From positions 67,397,575 through 67,461,574 of the forward strand of contig OY726567.1 in NCBI GenBank assembly GCA_963383645.1: DNA of 64,000 nucleotides. Reading direction: 5' to 3'. Below the pieces are notes generated by a model. It was not told the DNA's origin, did not search any database, and worked only from the letters and a program-made list of their open reading frames with translations. Each line of letters starts with the position of its first letter. The first letter of the stretch is position 1. Both the position numbers and the translations under genes were made by a program. Origin of the DNA: Muscardinus avellanarius. Its lineage: Eukaryota > Chordata > Mammalia > Rodentia > Gliridae. This document shows, piece after piece, positions 45,040-56,364 of the stretch.

Positions 45040-45335
45040 TTTATTTTTTTGTATTTTATTTTATTAATTTTTTAAATAATTTTTATTTTTTATAAGTGGA
45101 ACATATTGAGAGTGGTGTACATTTACATTGTGCTTCATGCCCTTCCCCCTCTACTCCCCCCCCCAATAGAGAGTGTCCAGGTTAACCATGTTGTATTTAT
45201 GCTATTACACATATTCGTATGTAGCTCCTCCATTGAACAACCTCAGCTTTCTTCCTCTCCTATCCTTCCATTCAAGCTTTGCTGAGATTTCCCCTCCATC
45301 ATCTGGAGTCCCTGGAAACAGAGATATTTCATCTA
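45040..45335 (-). mobile_element. L1 3'UTR fragment
   Basis: On the minus strand it resembles an L1 3'UTR, with a G-rich tract (complement of CCTTCCCCCTCTACTCCCCC). It lies directly 3' of OR3. Confidence 0.5.
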
Positions 45336-45424
45336 GCTTTTGCTTTGCTTTTCAAGGATATTCATGGTGTTTGGGGATAGGATCTGAGTCAGGAAACGAG
45401 TGGTCCAGTTCTGGACCATTGGGA

Positions 45425-46363
45425 TTAAGGCCCATGGAGGGTCTTCTGCAGCACAGCATGGACCTCCTTATTCCGCAAGCAATAGATGATAGGGTTGCAC
45501 ATGGGTGTGGCAACCGTGTAGATGACTGACAGCACCTTGTTGAGGTCCATGGACTTGATGCGGCTGGGGCGGCAGTAGATGAAGAGAGCTGCTGAGTAGA
45601 AGATGCCCACGACCACCAGGTGGGAGGCGCAGGTGGAGAAGGCTTTGTGGCGGGCAGCGGCCGAGGGCATGCGGAGCACGGCCCTTCCGATGGCCACATA
45701 GGAGGCCAGGGCTACAAGAAGTGTGCCACAGAAGATGACGATGGCAGAGATGAAGTCCACCAGCTCAGTGAGGGCCACATGGGTGCAGGACAGGTTGAGC
45801 AGAGGGGAGACGTCACAGAAGAACTGGTTGAGGATGTTGGGTCCGCAGTAGGTCAGGCTGGCAAAGCATGTTGTCTTGATCACAGAGACCAGCAGCCCTC
45901 CCAGCCAGGAAGCCATGGCCAAGGCCAGGCAGACCTGGGGCCGCATGAGCAGGGGGTAGTGCAGTGGGCGGCAGATGGCCACATAGCGGTCGTAGGCCAT
46001 GGAGGCCAGGAGGGTGCACTCGGTGCAGATGAGGGAGATGAAGAAGAAGAGCTGGGTCATGCAGGCCACGAAGGAAATATGGTAGGGTCCTGTCCACAGT
46101 CCCGCGAGGAGGGTGGGCATGGTCACTGACACATAGCACATCTCCAGGCAGCTGAGGTTGCCCAGGAAGAAGTACATGGGCTTGCGGAGCTCGCTGTGGC
46201 TATAGATGAGGTAGATAATGAGCGTGTTCTCCAGGATGGTCAGCAGGTAGAGAGTCAGGAAGATGGCAAACAGGATGTCCCTGATGCCCAGCCTGGTGGA
46301 TAGGCCCAGGAGGATGAACTCTTGGACTCTGGTCAAATTGGCCACCTGCACGGACTGCTCCAT
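45425..46363 (-). CDS. Olfactory receptor OR3 (class II, OR6-like)
   Basis: A 312-residue intact seven-helix receptor, gap-free with OR1 (about 41 differences by eye) and clearly nearer to OR1 than to OR2. It keeps N9-L-T glycosylation, PMYFFL at 63-68, MAYDRYVAIC at 122-131, KAFSTCASHL at 240-249 and NPIIY at 290-294. The frame is open four codons further upstream to an ATG at 46375. On the minus strand, however, the sequence there reads TGTCTCCACAG|ATGGAGCAG: the upstream ATG lies 5' of the splice acceptor and is probably intronic. The start at 46363 matches OR1 in length and in sequence (MEQ). H180, shared by OR1 and OR2 in the HFFCD segment, is Q180 here. Confidence 0.94.
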   Translation of the reverse strand: MEQSVQVANLTRVQEFILLGLSTRLGIRDILFAIFLTLYLLTILENTLIIYLIYSHSELRKPMYFFLGNLSCLEMCYVSVTMPTLLAGLWTGPYHISFVACMTQLFFFISLICTECTLLASMAYDRYVAICRPLHYPLLMRPQVCLALAMASWLGGLLVSVIKTTCFASLTYCGPNILNQFFCDVSPLLNLSCTHVALTELVDFISAIVIFCGTLLVALASYVAIGRAVLRMPSAAARHKAFSTCASHLVVVGIFYSAALFIYCRPSRIKSMDLNKVLSVIYTVATPMCNPIIYCLRNKEVHAVLQKTLHGP

Positions 46364-46375
46364 CTGTGGAGACAC

Positions 46376-46970
46376 ATAGAACTATTGCCATCTGCCCTGC
46401 ACAGGAGCGGTAGTGTAAACATAATTATAAGGATATCCATGGAGGCTAGAGACTCTAACGATGAGCTACCCCCTCTTCTGTTGGAAACTGACTGTTAAGA
46501 AGAAGGTGCTGTAGGTTCATGAGACAAATTCTGAACCTGGTGACTCTTGCTTCTTTTATTACTAAATTTATGACTTTTACAGAAAGAATATGACCATCTG
46601 AAAGTCAGGAAAATAACATTTGCTTCCCATGAAAGTAAGTGAAGAAATGGATTAGAATTTACTATACTAAAATAAAAAATTAGATGTTTATTTCTATTAC
46701 TCTGAACTTCATTACAATGTATAATTACAATGCACCAATAAAAATTAAAATTATTGTCATTTAAGTTTTTAAAACAAAAAAGCATTTTTCTAGATTATTC
46801 TTCAAATTTTCCTTTTATATCTCTATTTGTCAATTTAGGAGCATTCTCTAAAACTCAGAGTAGGTCAGGACTATAGGCTTTTATTGTGAAAAATTCCTCT
46901 TCTCTTAATGTGATGTTATTTTCTAGATATTGTTCTATGAGTCACAAATGATTATGTTTAAGAAGGATAA
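46376..46970. other. Mostly unassigned; L1 3' terminus
   Basis: About 46675-46748 is a short plus-strand L1 3' terminus (ATTACAATGCACCAATAAAA). The remainder is unassigned and lies in the inferred OR3 intron. Confidence 0.4.
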
Positions 46971-46974
46971 AAAG

Positions 46975-47236
46975 AGCTGGATGTGGTGGTGTACCCACAT
47001 AATCCCAGTACTTGGGCAGCTGAGACAGGAGGATTGCAAGTTGGAGGACAGCCTCAGCAATATAGTAAGACTCTCAGCAACCTTGTGAGACCTAGTTGCA
47101 AAAAAAGAAAAATAAACGTAAAAAATGATAGAGGTTTAGCTCAGAGGTAGAATGTCCCTGGGTTCAATCCCCCAGCAATATACAGACACATAAACACACG
47201 CATGCACGATAAAAAGCTGTTTTCCTTCTGAATAGT

Positions 47237-47290
<54 letters not shown>

Positions 47291-48720
47291 CTAGAAATTA
47301 AACCCAGGGGCATTCTGGCATTCTACTTCCAAGTTATACCCCCAGCCCTACTTTTTATTCTTTATTTTAAAACAGGGTCTCACTAAATTGCAGAGGGCCT
47401 CACTTAGTAGCTGAGGATGGCTTCTTGTATTCCTACTGTCTCAGCCTTCTAAGTACCGGGGTTACAAGCAGACACCAATATGCCCAGCTTTTATTTAATT
47501 TAATTAAATTGATTAATTAATATTTTAATTTTTTTGGTGGTACTGGGGATGGAACCCTTCTAACTGTGGGCTACACTCCTAGACCTATTTTATGTTTTTA
47601 TTTGGAAATAGGGTCTCTTAAGCCAGTGAGGCTGGCTTCAAACCTGTGCGATCTTCCTGTCTCCGCCTCCCAAGCGCGGGGATTACAAGCGTGTGCCACC
47701 ACGCCCAGCTCCTATTTTATTTGAGGCTGTCCTCAATCCTGCGATCTTCCTGTTTCAGTCTCCCAAGTACAGGTATTATATGTGTGCCTCACTATGCCCA
47801 GCAGTAATGGGGTTCTTTTTTTGCGGTACTGGGGATTGAACCCAAGGGCATTCTCCTCCAAGCTACACCCCACCCCTATTTTTTATTCTTTATTTTGAAA
47901 CGGTGGTTTCACTGAGTTGCAAAGGACCTCACTAGCTGAGGCTGTCTGCGAACTGTGATCCTCTTGTCTCAGCCTCCCAAATGCTGAAATTACATGCTTG
48001 GTGAGTAATGGGGTTCTTACAAACAAACAAAAAAAAAGACACATCATTAAATTGGAAGATTGGAGATTCCATTCTTTGTACCCTTTCTATACTTTATGCA
48101 CATTTCCATATTTTCTGCACATCATTTCATTTTGGGAGGCTGAGGCCCACAGAGAAAACTTTTTTTCTTTTGTGGTACTCGGGATGGAACTCAGGGGCTT
48201 TCTATCTCTGGGCTACACTCCCCGACCTAGTTTATATTTTATTTGGGAACAGGTTCTCACTAAGTTGCTTAGAGCCTAAGTATCTGAGGCTGGCCACGAA
48301 CCTGTGATCCTCCTTTTTCAGCCTCCCAAGTACTGGGATTACAAGCATGCGCCACCATGCCCGGCTAAAGAAACTTTTGATGTAACTCAGGCACAAACAT
48401 AAAAATTTCCTTTTTTTGTGTGTGTGGCTCTGGGGAAGGAACTCAGGGGCATTCTACATCTGCACTACATTCCAAGCCTTATTTTTTTTATTCTTTATTT
48501 TGAAACAGGATCTCACTAAGTTGTGGAGGGCCTCACTAAGTAGCTGAGGCTGCTGCAAACCTACAAACCACAACACTTGGCTCTTCTTTTATTTTGAAAT
48601 AGGGTCTTGCTAGGTTAATGAGAGTTTCACTAGTTGCTGAGGCTGTCCTTGAATCTATGATCCTCCTGTCTCAGGTTCCCAAGTACTGGGATTACAAGTG
48701 TTTACCACCATGTCTGCTGA
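46975..48720. repeat. Dense SINE cluster with (GT)n
   Basis: A plus copy lies at about 46975-47180, then (GT)n at 47239-47288. Minus copies lie at about 47290-47490, 47535-47715, 47820-48000, 48165-48370, 48420-48580 and 48595-48720. Several are nested or truncated. Confidence 0.7.
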
Positions 48721-48721
48721 A

Positions 48722-49362
48722 AGTTTATTTTAATCTAGGAAGGAAGGGAGAAAAACTGAACTCCCACACAGGGGAAGGAAGCTGAAAAGGGGCAGCACTG
48801 CCTAAGAAAATTTCTAAGATTCATGGAGACCCTTCTATGTGCCAGGAACTTGCTATTATGACTTAGCTACTTTTTAAAAATTCTGTTTTCAGTACAAAGT
48901 CTGGAAAAGCTAGAGCAGCTCCCTGGCTGTGGTTTTAAGCAGGTGAATTTACCTGACTGAGTCAGGAAATTGGCCCTGATGCTTCTGGGCTTCAGTGTTC
49001 TGCAAATTCTATGGCACCTGTGAGGTCACTCTCTAGGGGACAGAAGCCAGAAAGGTCTCTAGGTAAGAGGAGAGCAATGGGGTGGAGTAGGTGGGGGAAA
49101 TTTCCCCTTGATACTCCACAGAGAACCCACTTCCTGTCTCCTTGGGTCCTGATGTTAAAAATTTTTGCTCTTAAGATGTTTTTTTAGATGAAACATCCCC
49201 AGTTCCTTCAGTCACATTCATAGACAAACATTCTACACAAACATTCCTGTACAAACATGGTTCTCTATAATAAAAAGTGCTCTTATGGAAAGAAAACAGT
49301 GCAGGGCTCCACCTGGCCATCCTCATAAACCAACTTCAGGCTAATGTTGTCAAAAATTGAAC
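48722..49362. other. Unassigned with MIR-like block
   Basis: About 48822-48885 is MIR-like (CTTCTATGTGCCAGGAACTTG). The rest is unassigned, with no gene. Confidence 0.4.
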
Positions 49363-49364
49363 TT

Positions 49365-49800
49365 CCATCTAGGCAAAGTGGTACATGTCTATAATTCCAG
49401 TAATTGGGAGGCTGAGACCAGAGGATCACTTTTTTTTTTTTTTTTTTTTTGCGGGTCTGGCAATGGAACCCAGAGGCATTCGACCTCCGGGCTACATCCC
49501 CTGCCCTATTTTTTTTTTTTATTCTCTATCTTGAAACCGGGTCTCACTGAGTTGCAGAGGGCCTCACTAAGCAGCTGAGGCTGTCCACGAACCCGTGATC
49601 CTCTGGTCTCAGCCTCTCGAATGCTGAGATTACACGAGTGCGCCACCATGCCCGGCTCAGAGGATCACTGGTTTGAGGTCAGCCTCAGCAACTTAGTGAG
49701 ATCCTTGGCATCTTAGCAAGACCCTGTTTCAAAATGAAAATAAAAAGCAGTAGGGGTGTAGCTCAGAGGTAGAATGCCCCTTGGTTTAATCCCTACTACC
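49365..49800. repeat. SINE nested in SINE
   Basis: A minus-strand B1-ID copy (about 49430-49657) interrupts a plus-strand copy (49365-49800); CAGAGGATCACT at both edges is the target-site duplication. Confidence 0.85.
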
Positions 49801-49804
49801 CAAA

Positions 49805-50165
49805 ATGAAAAATTCAGCATCCAGATTTGGGCCTAAGACTCTACAATCTGATAATCTGATATCCCTCAGTTCAACTTTTGCACCTTGAAGAAGAAATTGG
49901 GACTGATCTCCCTTCCTCCTCTTTCTTCGCTTTCCCTCCTTCTCTCTTTCTCTTTTCTCTTAAATAATAGGCATTTTACTTTATCCTTTATTATTGTAAG
50001 GCAACACTTCGCAGTATAACAGTTTCGAGTAAATGTTGCTTTTATCCCTGACACAATAGATGGACAATTGACAAGTTTCCTGATGCATCTTGAAGGAACA
50101 TCCTCATACACAGGTGTAGGGGTCTTGACATTTTCAGTACTTTATTGTTTTCAGTAATCATTTTG
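49805..50165. other. Unassigned sequence
   Basis: Contains a short pyrimidine-rich stretch (49905-49960). No gene seen. Confidence 0.3.
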
Positions 50166-50169
50166 TTTT

Positions 50170-50456
50170 GCTGGGCGTGGTGGCTCACAGTGCTGTAATC
50201 CCAGTGTGGTGTAATCTCAGTACTTGAAGGCTGAGATAGTAGGATCGCAGGTTTGCAGCCAGCCTTAGTTACTTAGTGAGGCCCTCTGTAACTTAGTGTG
50301 ACCCTGTTTCAAAAATAAGGAATAAAAAATAGGGTTGGGGGTACAGTTCAGAGGTATAATGTCCCTGGGTTCAATTCCCAGTACTGAAAAAAAAGAAAAG
50401 AAAAAATCTTTCTCTCTTTCTTCCTCCCTTTCTTCCTTCCTTTCTTTCTTTCTCCC

Positions 50457-50524
<68 letters not shown>

Positions 50525-50925
50525 TCGCCAGGTATGGAACCCAGGGTATTCTACCATGAAGAAACACACAATTTTCTAATTTTTAATTTTTTGTGTGGTA
50601 CTGGGGTTCCTGGAAACCCTTCTACCTCCGGGTACACTCCCAGACCTATTTTATACTTTTTAAAAAAAATTTGGAAACAGGGTCTCTTAAGCCAGCGCGG
50701 CTGGCTTCAAACCTGCTCAATCCTCCTGTCTCTGCCTCCCAAGCATGGGGATTACAAGCGTGTGCCACCATGCCCAGCTAATTTTTAATTTTGAAACAGG
50801 ATCTTTTGAAGTCCTTGAGGGTTGTACTAAGTTTCTGAGGCTGGCCTTGAACCTGGTGTCCTCCTGTCTCAGCCTCCAAGTACTAGGATTACAAATGTAC
50901 TCTACAATGCCTGGTTAATCCTTTA
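50170..50925. repeat. SINEs around a long (TTTC)n tract
   Basis: A plus-strand SINE (50170-50390) is followed by a pyrimidine tract (50408-50526; pure (TTTC)n from about 50459) and by an older minus SINE. That older SINE, about 50530-50575 with 50780-50925, is split by a younger minus copy (about 50592-50778). Confidence 0.75.
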
Positions 50926-51003
50926 TCTTGAAGTGAATTCTGTGTCATTTTGGAGCTGCCCTCTTCCAACATAGTGGAAGCTTAAGTTCTTGAGTACCAA
51001 TAC

Positions 51004-51039
<36 letters not shown>

Positions 51040-51265
51040 CAATAATAATAGTGCTGTACATGATGGCACATGCTTGCAATTTCAGCATTCGGGAGGCTGA
51101 GACTGGAGGGAGGCTGAGACTGGAGGATCGTGGTTTGTGGACAGCCTCATCTAGTGAGGCCCTCTGCAACTTAGTGAGATCCTCTTTCAAAATTAAGAAT
51201 ACAAAATAGGGGAGGGGGTATAGCTCGTATGTCGAATGCCCTTGGGTTCCATCCTCAGTCCCACT

Positions 51266-51303
<38 letters not shown>
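51004..51303 (+). repeat. SINE between (AAT)n and (AAC)n
   Basis: (AATA/AAT)n at about 51004-51050, a plus-strand B1-ID at 51052-51265 with a small internal duplication (GGGAGGCTGAGACTGGAG), and (AAC)n at 51266-51303. Confidence 0.8.
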
Positions 51304-51830
51304 GCAAAAAAATTCAGACCAATGCTGGTTCTGGCAATGTGAACCTGTCTATTGTCCCGACCAAAGACTACAGTAGCTGAGCAGCCATTGTGGCTGGTGG
51401 GAGCCGTCTTTTGTGCTGAACAGGGTTTCCACAAGCTTGTGAGCTTGGCTTTGGTTCTGGCAATGATGTGTACTAAAATGGGAGCCTTATTAGCCGGTCC
51501 TCAGGAAGACTTGTACTCAGTATTAAAGATGGAGATATCATCAACCCAGGTTCAGTGCTGGAAGGTGAAGTACTTCCTCTGAGATACCTTCTGCATCCCT
51601 CCTCCACCTCTTTCTCTTCCATTGGGCTTCCCTGGTCCTTAGGCTCCTCCTTCTTGGCTCTAACTCTGATCTTCCTTCACCTCCTACTCACAAAACATTC
51701 TCCATGAGTTATTTTCTAGGTTAATCTCCCTGACTGGTGTTTTCATATGTAATAAGATACCCTTTGAAAATTTGTTTAAAAAACACATATGTGCACACAC
51801 ATTGATCACATCAGCATTCTTTTTTTCTTT
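51304..51830. other. Unassigned sequence
   Basis: A 76-codon plus-strand frame (51352-51582) has no recognisable domain. I cannot name a gene or repeat here. Confidence 0.3.
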
Positions 51831-51834
51831 TTTT

Positions 51835-52420
51835 CTTTTTTTTCTTTTTTTTTGGTATGTGGTACTTGGGGTGGAACCCGGGGCTGCTTTTTTTTTTTTT
51901 TTTTTTTTACCTCCGGGCTATACTCCCACACCTATTTTATACTTTATTTTGAAACAGGGTCTCACTGAGTTGCAGAGGGACTCACTAAGTAGCTGAGGCT
52001 GGCTTCAAACCCGTGGGAAGATTCAAGGACAAGTTCGAGGACAATTTCAGCAAGTGAGACTCTCACACACGTAGCAAAACAGTTTCTAAATAAAAAATAA
52101 GCCGGGCGTGGTGGCACACGCTTGTCATCCCAGCATACGGGAGGCTGAGACCTGGAGGATCACAGGTCACGGACAGTCTCAGCTACTTAGTGAGGCCCTC
52201 TGCAACTCAGTGAGACCCGGTTTCAAAATAAAGAATAAAAAATAGGGCAGGGCGTGTAGCTCAGAAGTCAAATGCCCCTGGGTTCCATCCCCAGACCCGC
52301 AAAATAAATAAATACATAAATAAATACATAAATACATAAATACATAAAAAATAAAATAGGACTAGGATGTAGCTCAGTGGTAGAATGCCCCTGGGTTCAA
52401 TCCCCAGCACCACAAAAAAT
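51835..52420. repeat. SINEs and an intact-looking ID unit
   Basis: A minus copy lies at about 51850-52015 (with T runs) and a plus copy at 52100-52305. Tetranucleotide AATA/CATA repeats follow to 52345, then an ID unit at about 52357-52412 with A-box-like TAGCTCAGTGG and B-box-like GGTTCAATCCC. Confidence 0.75.
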
Positions 52421-52424
52421 AATG

Positions 52425-52692
52425 TGGATAGAGATTAACAGAATAGTGGAAGGGGATTAGGGAAAGGTGAGGAAGGGGAAAAGAAAACTTGAAGAGGGGA
52501 ACAATTCAAATATGCTGTGCCCACATATGAAGGTATCACTGCCAATATCACTAACATGTACAGGGAGGAAGGAAGGGGTCGTGGGGTGGGTTCTGGATAG
52601 AAACACACCAAGTACTACGTGCCTATATGTTTGTATCATTTTGAACTTCACTATGATATATAATCACAATACACCAGTAAAAGTATATTAAA
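52425..52692 (+). mobile_element. L1 3' end fragment
   Basis: Plus-strand L1 3'UTR with GTACAGGGAGGAAGGAAGGG and the terminal block AATCACAATACACCAGTAAAAG. Confidence 0.65.
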
Positions 52693-52869
52693 ATATATTT
52701 AGCAGTTTTCTTGTGTCACATTACTTCAAAGATTTCAAACACCTTGAGGTTAAAGCCCAGGTTCTTTCATGCTCAAATGTCCACTGCTCCTGGTACTTTT
52801 CTTTCATTGTGATAAGCCCTTACTTAATAAGTGTTGGTGGAATAGAGTGGAATTGAAGAGTAGTGAACA

Positions 52870-53521
52870 TCATGGTGTTGCACACCTGTAGCCCTAAAAT
52901 AACTCCTTACTCCTAGTTCCTCTGGAGGCTGAGGCAGGAGGGTCGCATGTTTGAGGTCAGAATGGGCAACTTAGCAAGACGCTTTCTCAAAAAATATTTT
53001 AAAAAGCTGAGTCCAGTGGAACGCACCTGTGATCCTAATACTTGGGATATTGAGGCAAGATGATGACAAGTTCAAAATCTTCAGCAGCAACTTAGTGAGA
53101 ACTACAACAATTTAGCTAGACCTTGCTTCTAAAGAAAAAGTGTGCATGTGTGCATGCGTGCGTGCGTGCGTGCGTGCGTGTGTGTGAATGGGGATTGAAT
53201 ACAGGAGCATTCTACCTCTGAGCTACACTCCAGCCTTATTTTTATTTTGAAACAGGGTTTCACTAGGTTAATAAGAATCTCTTTACTTGCTGATACTGTC
53301 CTCAACCTGATTCTCTTGTCTCAGCTTCTCAAGAACTGGGATAACAGGCATGCACCACCTCATCCAGCTTAAAGAAAAAAAATTTAAAAAGGGCTGAGGG
53401 TGTATCTTACATTTAGAGTGCCCCTGAGTTCAGTCCTCAGTGCCAAATAATGATATTTATCAACTACCTAATTATATGATATTCAAGAATCCGCTTGACC
53501 TATCTATGCCTAAGTGTGCAC

Positions 53522-53570
<49 letters not shown>
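52870..53570. repeat. Old SINEs, (GTGC)n and (GT)n
   Basis: Plus-strand diverged SINE parts lie at about 52870-53000 and 53005-53140, then GTGC/GT repeats at 53142-53187. A minus copy lies at about 53188-53370, an ID unit at 53390-53445 and (GT)n at 53524-53569. Confidence 0.65.
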
Positions 53571-53571
<1 letters not shown>

Positions 53572-53746
53572 ATAGAGAGTATGCAAGAGTGAGCACATTC
53601 AAGAGAGCTCTTATACCTAAGAGTTAACCATAATTAGAATTCCTTTAAAGTATTCAGAATCTGTACTGGCTTGCCTTGCATGTTCTAAAAAGAACCTTTC
53701 TGCTATTTCTGTTTTCACCCCAAAGAACAACATTGGGTCTTCTCAC

Positions 53747-54190
53747 CTGGTGGCTGAGGGTAAATAGCTACAGATCCTCTTTCAACTGATTCTGTACCTA
53801 GAGGAGACTCTGGAGTCCAGGTGGATTCAGCTTCTACCTAGAGAAGATGCCAAGTGATGGAAGAGCCTTTCAGTCCATCTTGGAGGGAGCTGTTCTTGGT
53901 GCTGAAACAGGCACAAACCACCTGCCGGGCATCTTCTCTTGCTTAGGATCCTCTGAGCTGCTAAGCAGAGAGCCCAGACTTTGAGGAGGCCAGGACACAA
54001 GCTTTAACCTCATCTATGGACCTCAGAGACTTTCCTTGTCCCTGTGGACTTGGAGAAGAGGTATAGAGGAAAGCTTTTCACAGATGTCTTGCGGAGGCTG
54101 AGGGAGGAAGAACAGAGGAAAGGCAGCTTCCAAACTGCCCTTGGTTCAGGTCAATGTGCATTGACTGATGCCTTCTTTAGTTCCAGGTCC
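53747..54190 (-). other. Candidate 5' non-coding exon of OR3
   Basis: Read on the minus strand, this block ends in the donor CAGCCACCAG|GTGAGAAGA, with the last exon base at 53747, about 7.4 kb upstream of the OR3 acceptor. It shares ordered similarity with 21642-22060 (upstream of OR2) and weaker similarity with 290-605 (upstream of OR1), including TTCAGCACCAAGAACAGC. The position of a donor at the same end of all three blocks is the strongest argument. The transcription start and any additional exons are not determined. Confidence 0.5.
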
Positions 54191-54199
54191 TGCGCTTGG

Positions 54200-54380
54200 A
54201 GCCTGGGGCATAGAGATTAATTAGGAACAGTTCCAGCCTTACATCAATTAGTCTTGAGCATGACAGAACACACCAGCATGGGAATATATGATCATTGGCA
54301 TTGTGGGAAGTACTGGTGGGGTTGAGTACCACAGGAGGGGAACTTAGAGAAGACAGTGTCTTAAAAATGCTGATTATTTC
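54200..54380. other. Unassigned, old-repeat-like
   Basis: GCCTGGGGCATAGAGATTAA suggests an old interspersed repeat. No gene. Confidence 0.3.
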
Positions 54381-54381
54381 T

Positions 54382-54800
54382 GGGTGTGGTGGTGCATGCT
54401 TATAATTCCAGCATTTGAAAGGCTGAGACAGGAGGATCATGGTTTTCAGACAGCCTCAGTTTCTACTTAGTGAGATCCTTGGCAACTCAATGAGACCCTC
54501 TTTTCAAAATAAAGAATGAAAAATAGGACTGGGAGTGTAATTCAGAGGTAGAATGCCCCTGGGTTCCATCCCCAGTACAGCAAAAATAATGCTGATTATC
54601 ACCGGGTATGGTACGCACTTGTAATCTCAGTACTTGGGAGGCTGAGACAGGAGGAGGAATGCAGATTCATGTCTATCCTCAGGTACTTAGTGAGGCCCTC
54701 CACAATTTAGTGAAACCCTGCTGAAAATAAAGAATAAAAAGAGGTTGGACTGTAGCTTGAAGTAGAATGCTCCTGGGTTTGATCAAGTACTGCAAGAAAA
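54382..54800 (+). repeat. Two B1-ID SINEs
   Basis: Plus-strand copies at about 54382-54583 and 54600-54800, separated by a repeated flank (ATGCTGATTA at 54367 and 54589). Confidence 0.75.
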
Positions 54801-55188
54801 ATATACTGACTATCCAGTGGGGTGACTTCTGGCCAGCATGCTGTCTGTGGTTGGTGCAATTGGGAGTTTCTAAAGTTAAAAATGGTTCAAAGCAATGGAG
54901 TAAGTGGAAAAGGAAAATACTGACTGAAAAGAGAAATAAAGAATGCCCCCAAAGGAGCTCAACAGACTTAAAAATATTCTTAAATTAGATATTGATGTTT
55001 TAATAAAAGATGTTCAAGAGACAGCAACTTTTGTGGCACCCAAACATTGCCAAAGAAAATGGAATGTGTGGTCAAAGGTTAAACAGATGGCATGAAAATG
55101 GAAAGTGAAATTAGAAGAAACTAAAGGACTCTCTGGACCAGCATGGACAGTACCCAGTATGAATAAACCAGAGGCAGAAAAAAGGACC

Positions 55189-55255
<67 letters not shown>

Positions 55256-55505
55256 GGGGAAATTCAAGGGAAAAACAGCAAAGGCAGCAAAAGATTTGGC
55301 CTGGTAAGACACTTAAAAACTGGAAAAAATGCCAAACAGGCAGATGTTTGATGAGAGAATGTATGCATTGATCTCAGCTACCGCTAAATGAAAACTATTT
55401 GTTTTCATATTTTAGTTTGGCCTCTTATTTTCTATTCAAATTCCCAATATCTCCTCAACTTTGTTTTGGGAACTAAAATGAAATATTTTCTTTTATAAAT
55501 GAAAG
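54801..55505. other. Unassigned, with (AG)n
   Basis: A purine-rich, AT-rich stretch with (AG)n at 55195-55251. Sense-like, codon-rich sequence on the plus strand (about 54830-55190) carries stops in every frame. It might be a decayed retrocopy, but I cannot identify a parent gene. Confidence 0.35.
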
Positions 55506-55509
55506 TATA

Positions 55510-55865
55510 GCCGGGAATGGTGGTGCATGATTGTAATGCCAGCATTTGGAAACCTGAAACAGGAGGATCCAGGTTACTGAAACCAGTCAAAAATCCAAAA
55601 GCATATTTATACAAAATTAGTTTTTGAATACACTCTTCACTTTCTCTCTCTCTCTCTCCCTCTCTCTCTCTCGGGTCTGGAACCCAGAGGCATTTGACCT
55701 CCGAGCTACACCTCCTGCCCAATTTTTAATTTTTTATTTCAAAACAGGGTCTCACTGAGTTGCAGAGGGCCTTACTAAGTAGCTGAGGCTGTCCGCGAAC
55801 CGCGATCCTCCCGTCTCAGCCTCCCAAATGCTGAGATTACAAGTTTGCGCCACCACGCCAGGCTC
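55510..55865. repeat. SINE interrupted by SINE, with (TC)n
   Basis: A plus-strand head fragment (55510-55580), a (TC)n tract (55640-55672) and a minus-strand B1-ID copy (about 55675-55865). Confidence 0.65.
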
Positions 55866-55872
55866 ACTTACT

Positions 55873-56307
55873 CTATTTTTTCTTTGCTTTCTGTGCAACC
55901 TGCAGTTGCATAGAAAACTTCCATTCCTTTATCCTTGATGGTTTGTGACATAAAGTATTCTGACTCCTGACTTTTCCAGATTGTTTCCTCTGACAAAATT
56001 GTCCTTTTCTGCGACGAAATCCAATTAATCCTTTAGAATTCAAGTTTGCTGCACTTAAAAAATATTTAACTTCCTTTTCTTTTAGCCAGACAAAATTAGA
56101 CCCCTTCTGTGATTTAGCATGTAGTGTGATAGAATTACTTCTGGACTTGTCTTGGGCCTCATAGTTGTTGGTCAAATGTTCACCTTTCAAATAGGGACAG
56201 AAGAATCTTCCAGAATATTGATCTTGATAGACTTGAAATTCAGCTGTTGACCCATATTTCAATAGCTGTACAATTCTGACAGTTAAGTAGACTCTAAAGC
56301 ATTCCAT
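55873..56307 (-). pseudogene. Unidentified 144-codon open frame, possible retrocopy fragment
   Basis: This minus-strand frame is uninterrupted for 144 codons with normal amino-acid diversity, unlike the low-complexity frames elsewhere. The C-terminal half is basic (segments RRRKGQFCQRKQSGK and AQKAKKK). I see no known motif, signal peptide or membrane segment and do not recognise the protein. The frame is open for another 12 codons upstream of the ATG, to a stop. A SINE directly follows its 3' end. It could be a truncated processed pseudogene, an exon of an unknown gene or a chance frame in AT-rich DNA. Confidence 0.3.
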
Positions 56308-56364
56308 ATAAAATAAGATAACCCTGCCTTTCTCCCATTCTCATTAAGGTGCTAAAACATGTTA

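Noticed and set aside
50265..50569. Lys/Glu-rich open frames over (TTTC)n, and Arg/Glu frames over (AG)n at 55105-55371
   Set aside because: Simple-sequence translation only.
52357..52412. tRNA gene
   Set aside because: It has A- and B-box-like sequence, but it is an ID-type SINE unit with an A-rich flank and many sister copies in the window; no full cloverleaf is evident.
54801..55190. Retroviral or retrocopy coding remnant
   Set aside because: It looks sense-like on the plus strand, but every frame has stops and I recognise no motif. Left as unassigned.
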